Part shown: positions 8,938 to 17,227 of the stretch, piece after piece
Layout of the letters: the number at the start of each line of letters is the position of its first letter
How positions within the stretch are numbered: the first letter of the stretch is position 1
Assembly: GCA_900548265.1 (NCBI GenBank)
Contig: URKG01000002.1
Coordinates: forward strand, 62,001-126,000
DNA from: an uncultured Collinsella sp.
GTDB taxonomy: Bacteria; Actinomycetota; Coriobacteriia; Coriobacteriales; Coriobacteriaceae
DNA length: 64,000 nucleotides
Reading direction: 5' to 3'
Notes under the pieces: model-generated
The model's database searches: none
What the model saw: the letters and a program-made list of their open reading frames with translations, nothing else
What the model was told of the DNA's origin: nothing
Position numbers and translations under genes: made by a program

Positions 8938-9669
8938 ATGGCAATGGGAGCGCGCAAACAACCTCTGTACGATCAACTCGTCGATTTGCTGACCGATAAA
9001 ATCGATCACGAACTTCGACCCGGCGACTATTTGCCGTCCGAGCGTGACTTGTCGGAGCGCTACGGGCTCTCGCGTACGACGGTTCGCCTTGCCCTGCAGG
9101 AGCTTGAGCGCCTAGGCTTGGTGGTTCGTCAGCGCGGCCGTGGAACCATGGTGTGCGACCGCTCTCTGCAAACGGCAAACCTCTCGCAAATCTATAGCTT
9201 TACCGAGCAGATGAAGGCGATCGGCCGTGTGCCCAAGACGACGATTCTTGAGTTTACCGAGGTCGAGGCTGATAAGAATATTGCCGTAGAGATGAACGCG
9301 CGTCTGGGCGAGCGTCTGTACAAGATCAGGCGCCTGCGTATTGCCGATGGTGTGCCGCTGATGATTGAGTGTACATATCTGCCGAGTCGCAAGTTCTTTG
9401 CGCTTAAGCGCCCCATGATCGAGAACAAATCTCTATATGACATGATCGAGCAGGACTATCACGAGAAAGTTCGCCTGGCCGAGGAAGAATTCTACGCGAG
9501 TATCGCACGCCATTCCGACGCTCGTCTACTCGAGATTGCCGAAGGCGCACCGGTCCTGGATTTGATTCGTACCACATATGACATGAACAACGAGGTTATC
9601 GAGTATACGCGTTCGGTTGCGCGCGCCGACCAGTTTAAGTACAAGGTCTACCACAACCGCGCTGTCTAA
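8938..9669 (+). CDS. GntR/HutC-family regulator of amino-sugar genes
   Basis: 243 residues. A winged helix-turn-helix covers about 8-75 (PLYDQLVDLLTDKIDHELRPGDYLPSERDLSERYGLSRTTVRLALQELERLGLVVRQRGRGTMV), followed by a UTRA effector domain (about 95-238) like NagR/YvoA. Such proteins bind GlcNAc-6-P or GlcN-6-P and release TGGT-N4-ACCA operators. I chose ATG 8938 because the HTH starts there. It lies between nagE and the chimeric pseudogene and has a close paralogue at 16382. An operator just upstream suggests autoregulation. Confidence 0.9.
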   Translation: MAMGARKQPLYDQLVDLLTDKIDHELRPGDYLPSERDLSERYGLSRTTVRLALQELERLGLVVRQRGRGTMVCDRSLQTANLSQIYSFTEQMKAIGRVPKTTILEFTEVEADKNIAVEMNARLGERLYKIRRLRIADGVPLMIECTYLPSRKFFALKRPMIENKSLYDMIEQDYHEKVRLAEEEFYASIARHSDARLLEIAEGAPVLDLIRTTYDMNNEVIEYTRSVARADQFKYKVYHNRAV

Positions 9670-9687
9670 CGGTATTGGGTATAAACG

Positions 9688-9726
9688 GCTTGGCGTGTTT
9701 TGCGGCGGGTGCAAAATGAGCCAAGC
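9688..9726. repeat. Hairpin after gntR
   Basis: gcttggc (9688-9694) pairs with gccaagc (9720-9726), with inner ttttgc/gcaaaa arms. No T-tract follows, so it is not a typical terminator. Confidence 0.35.
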
Positions 9727-9812
9727 GGTAGAAGGCAACGAACAATCGCTCGAATTAACAATGAGGTGGTTTTTGATTCGCCCTAAAACACACTGCGGGT
9801 GCGGGAGCATAG

Positions 9813-10163
9813 ATGAGCACGTACGCAATTAAGGCTGACAAGTTCTTCTTGCCGGCAGGTCCGCAACTGGGCGGCTATCTTATGGTCGAGGATGGCGTCT
9901 TTGGCGCCTGGCAGGCCGACGGGCCCTCTTGCGAGATCAGGGACTACACGGGATCGTGGATCGCACCGGGTATGGTCGATACTCACATCCATGGTTTCTA
10001 CAACCACTCGACTACCGATAACGATCCCGAGGGCATCGATATCAGCTCGACCGAGCTCGCCCGTCGCGGTACCACCAGCTGGCTGCCCACGACGTTCACC
10101 GATGGCGTCGAGCAGATCAAGGACGCCTGCGCCGCCATCGCCCAGGCCGACGAGGGCCGCGGC
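9813..10163 (+). pseudogene. 5' part of nagA (recent partial duplicate)
   Basis: The first 351 bases of nagA (18512-18862) are repeated here; I see a single difference (10148, C for G). The match starts exactly at the ATG and ends at the CGCGGC of GRG, residue 117. It includes the metal-binding DTHIHG motif but lacks the rest of the barrel and the catalytic Asp, so any product is inactive. After 10163 the sequence switches to a broken PTS IIB gene; the reading frame continues out of frame to a stop at 10250. Near-identity to the intact gene points to a very recent duplication or gene conversion. A misassembly joining two loci is the main alternative. Confidence 0.88.
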
Positions 10164-10486
10164 GCCAGAAGGCGTGTGGACACGGTTTTTCTCGGTGCAA
10201 AAGGACTATCGACATCATTCATACCGCAACGCCGCGTCAATGGATTCTGATCATGGTGGCCTCAGCCGCCGATGCGCTCGCGCTGGTTGGGGGCGGCGTG
10301 TCGATCGCCAAGGTCAGCATTGGCCATATGCGGGCGGGGGAGGGCAGGCGTCCCGCAACGCCCACGGTCGCCATAGGCGATGCGGACATCGCCGCTCTCA
10401 GAGAGCTGCAAGCGCTTGGTGTGAAAATGGAAGTTCGCAATCTACCCAGTGACGAACCCGACTCCATGAATGCTCTGCTGTATTAA
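10163..10486 (+). pseudogene. 3' part of a mannose-class PTS EIIB gene, frameshifted
   Basis: This stretch is homologous to the EIIB gene at 24247-24729 from its codon for APEGVW onward, but only about 80-85% identical by eye. The match includes HTATPRQ, LIMVASAADALALVGGGV, KVSIGHMRAGEGRR and the C-terminal end. The N-terminal phosphohistidine loop is missing, replaced by nagA sequence. There is also a one-base insertion near 10198-10201 (gtgcaaaagg against gtgcaaagg), so even the remaining part is out of frame until about 10205. The junction shares the microhomology CGCGGC with both parents. Confidence 0.85.
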
Positions 10487-10663
10487 CGAGTCGTCGAACG
10501 CGGCGAGTCGGCCGTAAGAAAGTCAGGTTCGATTCTGGATATTTTCAGGCTTGGAAATAGGAAGGCAACAGATCTCTTATGCTCATGTAGGTGAATCCAA
10601 AGTAGATCAGCATTTGAAGAAATGCGATTAAACATAACGTAACTAGTAGGAAATAGTGGATAG

Positions 10664-10677
10664 GTGGTACATACCAC
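10664..10677 (+). promoter_or_regulatory. GntR operator upstream of bgaC
   Basis: gtggtacataccac is a perfect 6-2-6 inverted repeat, containing TGGT-N4-ACCA, 222 bases before bgaC. The intergenic region 10487-10898 (412 bases) holds no gene, is AT-rich, and carries this site plus two related ones at 10717 and 10773. Confidence 0.65.
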
Positions 10678-10716
10678 ATTTCAAATATAGAATCGTTAGG
10701 AATCTATAATTAAACA

Positions 10717-10788
10717 GTGGTCTAACAGGTAGTTTAATTTTCTTTATTAAAGCCGTTCATCGTCATTTCGCTACCGTTTACAGACCAC
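10717..10788 (+). promoter_or_regulatory. Pair of diverged GntR-like sites upstream of bgaC
   Basis: gtggtctaacaggt (10717-10730) and, inverted, accgtttacagaccac (10773-10788) share the GTGGTCT half-site. They flank an AT-rich stretch that may contain the bgaC promoter. Confidence 0.4.
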
Positions 10789-10898
10789 TTCAGATTCTGT
10801 CTACATAATTGCGTTAATGCGTCCATAATAGGCAAGGCGTTTAGCCGAGGGCCGAGGAACCGGCATCGGCGTCGTAGAGCACGAAGATCGGGAGTAGC

Positions 10899-12695
10899 AT
10901 GCATTCGTTTAAGATCACCAATCAATTCCTACTTGATGATGAGCCGTTCACCATCTTGTCGGGGGCGATTCACTATATGCGTGTTCATCCGAGCGACTGG
11001 CACCACTCGCTCTATAACCTTAAGGCTCTTGGGTTTAATACGGTCGAAACGTATGTACCGTGGAATCTTCATGAGCCAAAGCCTGGCGTCTTCGATTTTT
11101 CTGGCTCAATCGATTTGGCGGCATTTCTTGATGAGGCAGCATCGCTCGGTCTGTATGCAATTGTTCGGCCTTCTCCGTTTATTTGTGCAGAATGGGAATT
11201 TGGCGGCATGCCAGCATGGCTGCTGCGCGAACATGATATGAGGCCGCGTAGCAGCGACCCCAAGTTTCTTGCTCACGTTGCGCAGTACTACGACCATCTC
11301 ATGCCGATACTCGTCTCGCGTCAGATTGACAAGGGCGGAAATATCATCATGATGCAGGTTGAAAACGAGTATGGATCATATTGCGAGGATAAGGACTATC
11401 TTCGCGCGATTCGTCGCCTTATGGTCGAGCGTGGGGTTTCCGTGCCCCTTTGTACTTCCGATGGCCCGTGGCGTGGGTGCCTTCGTGCCGGTACGCTCAT
11501 TGATGATGATGTGTTGTGCACCGGCAACTTTGGTTCTCATGCAAAGGAGAACTTTGAGGCTCTTTCTGCTTTTCACAAGGAGCATGGAAAACAATGGCCT
11601 CTTATGTGCATGGAGTTGTGGGACGGCTGGTTCAATCGCTATGGGGAGAACGTCATCAGACGCGATCCCGAGGATCTTGCCTCTTGCGTTCGCGAGGTGC
11701 TCGAGCTTGGAGGATCTTTAAACCTCTACATGTTTCATGGAGGCACCAACTTTGGATTTATGAACGGATGCTCTGCACGCCATACGCATGACCTGCACCA
11801 GGTGACATCGTATGACTACGATGCTCCATTGGACGAACAGGGCAACCCGACCGAGAAATACTTCGCAATTCAAAGGACAGTTCACGAGCTGTATCCCGAT
11901 ATCGCGCAAAGCAAGCCGTTAACAAAAAAGGCGTTTTCCATGCCCGATATTTCGGTGAGTGAGCGCGTAAGTCTCTTTAATGTGCTCGATATTCTTTCGG
12001 AGCCGATTGAAGCCCAATATCCTATGCCCATGGAAGAGATGGGTCAGTCGTATGGATATACGTTATATACCACGACTGTCGAGCGTGACCGTGCAGATGA
12101 AGAGCGTATTCGGGTTATTGACGCCCGCGACCGCGCTCAGGTGTTTGTGAACGGTGACAAAGTGGCGACGCAGTATCAGGAGCACATCGGGGAAGATATT
12201 CACTGCGTTCTTCCCTGTGAACACAACCGCCTGGATGTTCTGACCGAGGATATGGGTCGCGTCAATTATGGTCACAAATTGCTCGCTGATACGCAGCATA
12301 AGGGCATTAGGACAGGAGTTTGCGTTGATCTTCACTTTGTTACCGGTTGGGAGATGCGTTGTCTGCCACTCGATAACATCGATAATCTTGATTATTCCGC
12401 CGGCTGGGTAGAGGGGCAACCTTCCTTTTATCGCGCAAAGTTTGATATATCTGAGCCGGCTGATACCTTTATCGACACTACGGGTTTTGGAAAGGGTGTG
12501 GCATTCGTAAACGGAACGAACGTCGGACGTTTTTGGGATAAGGGTCCCATCATGACGCTCTATGTTCCGCACGGTTTATTACACCCTGGTACCAATGAAC
12601 TCGTTATGTTCGAAACAGAGGGCGTGTATGATGCGAAAATCTCCCTTCGCTCTGAGCCCGTTATCCGTACACTTGAACAAGAAGGAGTTGAGTAG
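10899..12695 (+). CDS. bgaC: Intracellular beta-galactosidase, GH35
   Basis: 598-residue glycoside hydrolase family 35 enzyme without a signal peptide, so it acts in the cytoplasm. The TIM barrel is in the N-terminal 330 residues: GAIHYMRVHPSDW, NTVETYVPWNLHEP, the acid/base Glu157 in VENEYGSY, and the nucleophile Glu239 in CMELWDGWF. Two beta-sandwich regions follow, including the jelly-roll end with GRFWDKGP. Length and gene order (bgaC, IIB, IIC, IID, IIA, agaS) match the Streptococcus pneumoniae bgaC locus, whose enzyme cuts Gal-beta-1,3-linked sugars; that specificity is inferred. GGGAG precedes ATG 10899. The next gene starts 2 bases after the stop. Confidence 0.93.
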   Translation: MHSFKITNQFLLDDEPFTILSGAIHYMRVHPSDWHHSLYNLKALGFNTVETYVPWNLHEPKPGVFDFSGSIDLAAFLDEAASLGLYAIVRPSPFICAEWEFGGMPAWLLREHDMRPRSSDPKFLAHVAQYYDHLMPILVSRQIDKGGNIIMMQVENEYGSYCEDKDYLRAIRRLMVERGVSVPLCTSDGPWRGCLRAGTLIDDDVLCTGNFGSHAKENFEALSAFHKEHGKQWPLMCMELWDGWFNRYGENVIRRDPEDLASCVREVLELGGSLNLYMFHGGTNFGFMNGCSARHTHDLHQVTSYDYDAPLDEQGNPTEKYFAIQRTVHELYPDIAQSKPLTKKAFSMPDISVSERVSLFNVLDILSEPIEAQYPMPMEEMGQSYGYTLYTTTVERDRADEERIRVIDARDRAQVFVNGDKVATQYQEHIGEDIHCVLPCEHNRLDVLTEDMGRVNYGHKLLADTQHKGIRTGVCVDLHFVTGWEMRCLPLDNIDNLDYSAGWVEGQPSFYRAKFDISEPADTFIDTTGFGKGVAFVNGTNVGRFWDKGPIMTLYVPHGLLHPGTNELVMFETEGVYDAKISLRSEPVIRTLEQEGVE

Positions 12696-12697
12696 AA

Positions 12698-13162
12698 ATG
12701 ATTGTAGGCGCACGAATCGACTTTCGCTTGATTCACGGACAGGTGGCAAACCTCTGGTCTAACGCCCGTCAGGTAAGCCGCTTCATGGTAGTTGACGACG
12801 AGGTATCGCAAGATGCTACCCAAAAGCAGGTTCTTCGCATGGCTTGCCCGGCAACTGTGAAGTTGTCCGTGCTTCCTGTCGACAAGGCCGCTGCCAACAT
12901 CACTGCTGGCAAATATGATGCGCAACGTCTCTTCATTGTTGCGAAAAAGCCTGAGGTCTACGTTCGACTTTTGGAACAAGGTGTTAAGCTTGAGCAGCTC
13001 ATCGTCGGTAATATGACGACAATGGAGCCGGTCAAGAAGCTGAATCGCAACATTAGTTGCGACCAGGGGGACCTTGACGCATTTGCCAAACTCAAGGCCG
13101 ATAATCTTCCTATTGTCATTCAGCTGACGCCGCAGGATAACCCAGAGGCTCTCACGCTCTAG
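12698..13162 (+). CDS. Mannose-class PTS EIIB, galactosamine type
   Basis: 154 residues. Cytoplasmic EIIB of the mannose/sorbose class that passes phosphate from EIIA to the incoming sugar. Phosphohistidine H13 lies in the classic loop ARIDFRLIHGQVANLW, followed by VVDDEV. The length is typical. It starts 2 bases after bgaC and precedes IIC by 93 bases. The position corresponds to gadV of the pneumococcal galactosamine PTS. Two other EIIB copies in the window (a remnant at 10163 and an orphan at 24247) are more similar to each other than to this one. Confidence 0.92.
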   Translation: MIVGARIDFRLIHGQVANLWSNARQVSRFMVVDDEVSQDATQKQVLRMACPATVKLSVLPVDKAAANITAGKYDAQRLFIVAKKPEVYVRLLEQGVKLEQLIVGNMTTMEPVKKLNRNISCDQGDLDAFAKLKADNLPIVIQLTPQDNPEALTL

Positions 13163-13255
13163 TCGAATTAACGCTAGGCCGTGAAGGGGGATGCACGGTT
13201 TATATAAGCGTATTGGTATTGTAGAAACTGTTACACCTTAAATAAGGAGTTTACC

Positions 13256-14143
13256 ATGATTGCTTGGTGGCAGATTCTTCTGTTAACCCTGTATGCGGGT
13301 TATCAGATTTTGGATGAGCTGAACTGGTACACCTGTGCCGGCTCAGCCGTCTTCTCCGGTATGATTACCGGTTTGATTATGGGTGACCTGCAGACTGGCC
13401 TGTTTATCGGCGGCAGCATGCAGCTCACCGTCCTGGGCGTTGGTACCTTTGGCGGCGCCTCTCGTATCGATGCCAACTCCGGCACTCTGGTCGCCACTGC
13501 CTTTGCCGTGGGTGCGGGCATGAATCCCGAGACGGCTCTTGCCGCCATCGGCGTACCTGTCGCTGCCATTCTCGTTTACACCGATATCGCCGGCCGTTTC
13601 GCCAACACGTTCTTCGGTCACATGTGCGATGCCGATATCGAGAAGATGAACTGGGGCGCCTACAACGTACACTACTTGCTCGGTGCCGTTTCCTGGATGT
13701 TGTCCCGCATGATTCCGGTCTTCCTGGCTCTCGCATTTGGCCAGGGCTTGGTCGAGGGCATCACCACCGCCCTTAACGGCGACTGGAAGTGGCTGGGTGA
13801 CGGTCTGTCTGTTGCTGGCGGTGCCTTGCCCGCCGTTGGCTTCGCCATCCTGCTCCGTTACCTGCCGGTCAAAAAGCACGTCGCCTACCTGCTGCTCGGC
13901 TTTGTAGTCGCCGCCCTGTTTGGTACGGCCTTCACGAGCATCATGAACCTCAACGCCAACATCGTCGCTGTGAACGGTGCGCTTGGTAAGGGCGCCGTGG
14001 ATATGGTCGGTATGTTCAATAACATGTCGATGCTGGCGATCGCTATTATTGGCTTTGCTCTGTCTTTGCTGTACTACAAGAACAACCAGCGTCCCGTCGC
14101 TGCTGCTGGCGCTGCGGAGGGAGACGACGACGATGAGCTCTAA
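13256..14143 (+). CDS. Mannose-class PTS EIIC, galactosamine type
   Basis: 295-residue polytopic EIIC subunit forming the sugar channel with EIID. The N-terminus IAWWQILLLTLYAGYQILDELNWYTCAGSAVFSGMITGLIMGD and the following GLFIGGSMQLTVLGVGTFGGASRIDANSG are diagnostic; several hydrophobic helices follow up to about 275, then an acidic tail. TAAGGAG stands before ATG 13256. The end overlaps the EIID start by 11 bases, which implies translational coupling. Confidence 0.93.
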   Translation: MIAWWQILLLTLYAGYQILDELNWYTCAGSAVFSGMITGLIMGDLQTGLFIGGSMQLTVLGVGTFGGASRIDANSGTLVATAFAVGAGMNPETALAAIGVPVAAILVYTDIAGRFANTFFGHMCDADIEKMNWGAYNVHYLLGAVSWMLSRMIPVFLALAFGQGLVEGITTALNGDWKWLGDGLSVAGGALPAVGFAILLRYLPVKKHVAYLLLGFVVAALFGTAFTSIMNLNANIVAVNGALGKGAVDMVGMFNNMSMLAIAIIGFALSLLYYKNNQRPVAAAGAAEGDDDDEL

Positions 14144-14972
14144 TGAGAAACTCGCCAATGGCACCACTGGCTACAAGATTACCAAGGACGACCTTGCGCA
14201 GATCAACCGTCGTAACCTGCTTGGTTTCCAGGATGGTTGGAACTACGAGCGCATGCAACACTCTGGTTATCTCTGGATTATCCTGCCCACGCTGCGCAAG
14301 CTGTACGGTGACGGCACGCCGGAGCTAAAGGAAGCCTGCCGCGCCCAGTGCGCACCGTTCTTCAACACCTCAAACTTCCTCAACACGATCATCACCGGTA
14401 TCGATTTGGCGATCGAGGAAGAGGAGGGCATTGAGGGCCTCGAGGCTGTTGCCGGTCTCAAGACTGGTCTCATGGGACCGCTGGCTTCCATCGGCGATTC
14501 CATCTTCGGTTCGCTGCTCCCGACCATTTTCGGCGCTCTGGCTGCCAATATGGCCATGAACGGCAACCCCTTGGGTATCTTCATCTGGGTCGCCGTTAAC
14601 ATCCTTGTTGACTGGTTCCGCTGCAAGCAGACTCACATGGCCTATGAGCAGGGTATGAAGCTCGTCACCACCATGAGCGACCGCCTGAACGCGTTGACCG
14701 ACGCGGCCTCCGTAATGGGTGTCTTTATGGTCGGTGCCCTGGTCGCAACCAATGTCGGTATCGTTATTGCGGCGAAGCCTGTTATCGGCGGCGTTACCGT
14801 TGACTTGCAGAACATCTGCAATATGATTTGCCCCAAGCTGGTTCCTGCCGCACTCGTCGGCTTCGTATACTGGCTCCTTGGTAAGAAGGGCATGACCTCG
14901 ACGAAGGCCATCTTTATCGTCTTGGTTCTGTCCATTGCCTTGGGTGCATTTGGTATCATTTGCAAGGGCTAA
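14133..14972 (+). CDS. Mannose-class PTS EIID, galactosamine type
   Basis: 279 residues. EIID completes the membrane channel. MSSNEKLANGTTGYKITKDDLAQINRRNLLGFQDGWNYERMQHSGYLW is the usual N-terminus, followed by FFNTSNFLNTIITGIDLAIEEEE and the glycine-rich AGLKTGLMGPLASIGDSIFGSLLPTIFG segment; the C-terminal half is hydrophobic. I chose ATG 14133, within the end of EIIC and preceded by GGAGG at 14117-14121. A long hairpin ends this transcript segment. Confidence 0.93.
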   Translation: MSSNEKLANGTTGYKITKDDLAQINRRNLLGFQDGWNYERMQHSGYLWIILPTLRKLYGDGTPELKEACRAQCAPFFNTSNFLNTIITGIDLAIEEEEGIEGLEAVAGLKTGLMGPLASIGDSIFGSLLPTIFGALAANMAMNGNPLGIFIWVAVNILVDWFRCKQTHMAYEQGMKLVTTMSDRLNALTDAASVMGVFMVGALVATNVGIVIAAKPVIGGVTVDLQNICNMICPKLVPAALVGFVYWLLGKKGMTSTKAIFIVLVLSIALGAFGIICKG

Positions 14973-15014
14973 ATACCCCATATTGTCACGGCATTTGAGC
15001 CTCAATTGAGACGT

Positions 15015-15076
15015 GGCGCACACCTCCAAGGCGACTTTATCGCCATATCCCCTGGAGTGTGCGCCTCTTTTGTTTT
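15015..15076 (+). terminator. Long hairpin terminator between IID and the downstream genes
   Basis: ggcgcacacctcca pairs with tggagtgtgcgcc (one bulge), enclosing a second hairpin ggcgactttatcgcc, followed by a T-rich stretch. It may reduce, not abolish, read-through into the next two genes. Confidence 0.75.
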
Positions 15077-15160
15077 GTCGGACACCGCTGTTCATAGGCG
15101 GTTATGCAGTCATCGTGTTCGATTAATTCATTAAGGCTGCCTTGAAGGGAATATAGTGCA

Positions 15161-15784
15161 ATGCCATTTTGGATCGTCCTGTTCATTTGTGTTGTCGTGG
15201 CTTATTTCGCTGTGACCGAAGGAGCGAAAAAATACTTCGATATGAAATTGCAGGTATTGTTTAACTTGGGCTTATACCAAGATTGCATAGACCTGCTCGA
15301 TCGCAAACTTGCGCGCATAGTAATGTCTACGTATAAGCAGTATTACCTGCGTTTCACGATCTATGAAGCTGCTGATATGGACGCATATGCAGATCGAATG
15401 CTTGACCACTTGCTGGAGATGCCGTGCAGCGACAAACAACGTCGACAGCTTGCGGTTCGCGCCTTTAATTTCTATATCAAGACGGGTGACCGCAAGCGGG
15501 CGGCGTCCATGTTGGAAGAGATGCGCCCCATCGTGTCGAAGGGCATTTTGGCGGACAGTCAATTAACCTACGACATAGTCTTTTGCCGTCGGCATGATAA
15601 GATCGATGAGATGGAAGCCATGCTAGATACGAACGACCTTGGGTTACGCGGAAAGCTCTATCTGCTGCTTTCATATCAATATGAGAGCAGCGGGAACAAG
15701 GGCGAAGCACGTAGATATCGCAACCTGGAAAAGCAGCTTAGAGACGCTCACAGACCTCCCACGATAAAACAAAATACTCACTAA
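15161..15784 (+). CDS. Membrane-anchored helical (TPR-like) protein in the PTS locus
   Basis: 207 residues. One N-terminal transmembrane helix (about 3-19, FWIVLFICVVVAYFAVTEG) anchors a cytoplasmic, fully helical domain with helix pairs about 34-40 residues apart: FNLGLYQDCIDLLDRKLA, MDAYADRMLDHLLEMP, NFYIKTGDRKRAASMLEEM, DKIDEMEAMLDTN and YQYESSGNKGEARRYRNLEKQL. This resembles tetratricopeptide repeats. I do not recognise the family. It lies between EIID and EIIA of a sugar PTS, an unusual place, and its DNA is less GC-rich than its neighbours. It may bind a PTS protein or be an unrelated insertion. Confidence 0.72.
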   Translation: MPFWIVLFICVVVAYFAVTEGAKKYFDMKLQVLFNLGLYQDCIDLLDRKLARIVMSTYKQYYLRFTIYEAADMDAYADRMLDHLLEMPCSDKQRRQLAVRAFNFYIKTGDRKRAASMLEEMRPIVSKGILADSQLTYDIVFCRRHDKIDEMEAMLDTNDLGLRGKLYLLLSYQYESSGNKGEARRYRNLEKQLRDAHRPPTIKQNTH

Positions 15785-15865
15785 ACTTTAATGATGCAGT
15801 GGTCGTAAGAGCCCTTTTGAGGGGTTCTATGGCTAGAGAAAGCGAACGGTAGAAAGGTAGATAGA

Positions 15866-16294
15866 ATGATTGGATTTGTACTAACTGGTCACGGTCAGTT
15901 TGCACCTGGTTTGAAAAGCGCTGTGGATATGGTCGCCGGCGAACAGCCTAATTTTGAGGTAGTTCCTTTTGCGGGCTCGGAGGCGGTTACTTTTGGTGAT
16001 GATTTGCGAACCTGCATTGCCAAGATGCGTCAAGCTTGTGATGGCGTATTGGTGTTTGTTGATTTGCTTGGCGGTACTCCGTTCAATCAAGCTATCCCAA
16101 TGACGACTGAGCTCGATAACGTGACCGTTGTCACCGGTACAAATCTACCTATGTTGGTGGAGCTCGTTATGACGCGTGCGTTTGGAGACCCAACGCTTGA
16201 TGAACTTGCCGAACGCGCACGGGTCGTTGGTCGTGAGGGAGTCGATCTCAAGAAACTCGAGAGTGCTGACATTGATGAAGACGATGAGATGTAG
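15866..16294 (+). CDS. Mannose-class PTS EIIA, galactosamine type
   Basis: 142-residue EIIA (ManX/PTS-IIA-man fold). It takes phosphate from HPr on H9 in the N-terminal motif FVLTGHGQFAPG and hands it to EIIB. The second conserved block VLVFVDLLGGTPFNQA follows near 60-75. It starts 81 bases after the membrane protein and completes the IIB-IIC-IID-IIA set. GntR lies 87 bases downstream. Confidence 0.93.
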   Translation: MIGFVLTGHGQFAPGLKSAVDMVAGEQPNFEVVPFAGSEAVTFGDDLRTCIAKMRQACDGVLVFVDLLGGTPFNQAIPMTTELDNVTVVTGTNLPMLVELVMTRAFGDPTLDELAERARVVGREGVDLKKLESADIDEDDEM

Positions 16295-16381
16295 TGTCGC
16301 TATTAGCCCATTTATTGGACATGTTGGTGCGTTACCTGAAGGCTGAAGTATTGGTCAATTGCTCATTACGTGGAGAATATC

Positions 16382-17116
16382 ATGACGTGCACGAGGCACA
16401 GACAACCGCTATATGACCAGCTCGTAGATATTCTGATCGAAAAAATTGATCATGAATATCAGCCAGGTGATTTGATTCCGTCCGAACGTGAGCTTGCCGA
16501 ACGTTTCGGGCTTTCGCGGTCGACTGTCCGGCTTGCAATTCAGGAACTTGAGTATCTTGGTCGGATTGTGCGAAAACAAGGTCGCGGTACGTTTGTTGCC
16601 GATCGACTGGCTCAAGCAACAAATCTTACCCAATCGTACAGTTTTACTGAACAGATGAAAGCGATGGGCCGGCTGCCAGAAACAACCATCTTAGAGTTCT
16701 GTGAAATGGAAGCAGATAAAACGCTCTCGATGCAAATGGGGATTCATTTGGGTGAAAAGGTATTAAAACTCAAACGTTTACGAATGGCAGATGGTATACC
16801 TATGATGGTTGAGCGTAGCTATCTTCCAGCAAGGCTCTTTATTTCACTCAAGCGTCCTCTACTCGAACAAAAGCCCCTTTACGATGTTATTGAGCAGGAT
16901 TATCAGCAGAAAATTCGAGTAGCGGATGAGGAGTTCTCTGCGGGTATAGCACGTCCATGTGACGCTCGGCTTCTAGGTATTGGTGAGGGTGCGCCAGTTC
17001 TGGACATAGTCCGAACTACTCACAACACCCAAAATGATGTTGTCGAGTTCACGCTTTCGGTGGCTCGTGCGGACAAGTTGAAGTACAGGATTTCTCATTA
17101 TCGAGATACTCTGTGA
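16382..17116 (+). CDS. Second GntR/HutC-family regulator
   Basis: 244 residues, clearly paralogous to the regulator at 8938 (same QPLYDQLVDxLxxKIDHE start and ESDARLL-like C-terminal segments). HTH about 9-75, UTRA about 95-240. It probably regulates the galactosamine PTS, agaS and nagA genes around it through TGGT-N4-ACCA sites. ATG 16382 has GGAG six bases upstream; GTG 16370 is an alternative. Its codons are more AT-rich than those of the first copy. Confidence 0.9.
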   Translation: MTCTRHRQPLYDQLVDILIEKIDHEYQPGDLIPSERELAERFGLSRSTVRLAIQELEYLGRIVRKQGRGTFVADRLAQATNLTQSYSFTEQMKAMGRLPETTILEFCEMEADKTLSMQMGIHLGEKVLKLKRLRMADGIPMMVERSYLPARLFISLKRPLLEQKPLYDVIEQDYQQKIRVADEEFSAGIARPCDARLLGIGEGAPVLDIVRTTHNTQNDVVEFTLSVARADKLKYRISHYRDTL

Positions 17117-17227
17117 TCGGATACGAGTGCTAACGAAAGAAAAACAGCCTATGACTACTACCCGATTTAACTTTTCAGATTAAGTCTTTGTATATCAGAC
17201 AATTTAGTAAAGAAAGAGGTATTAGAA

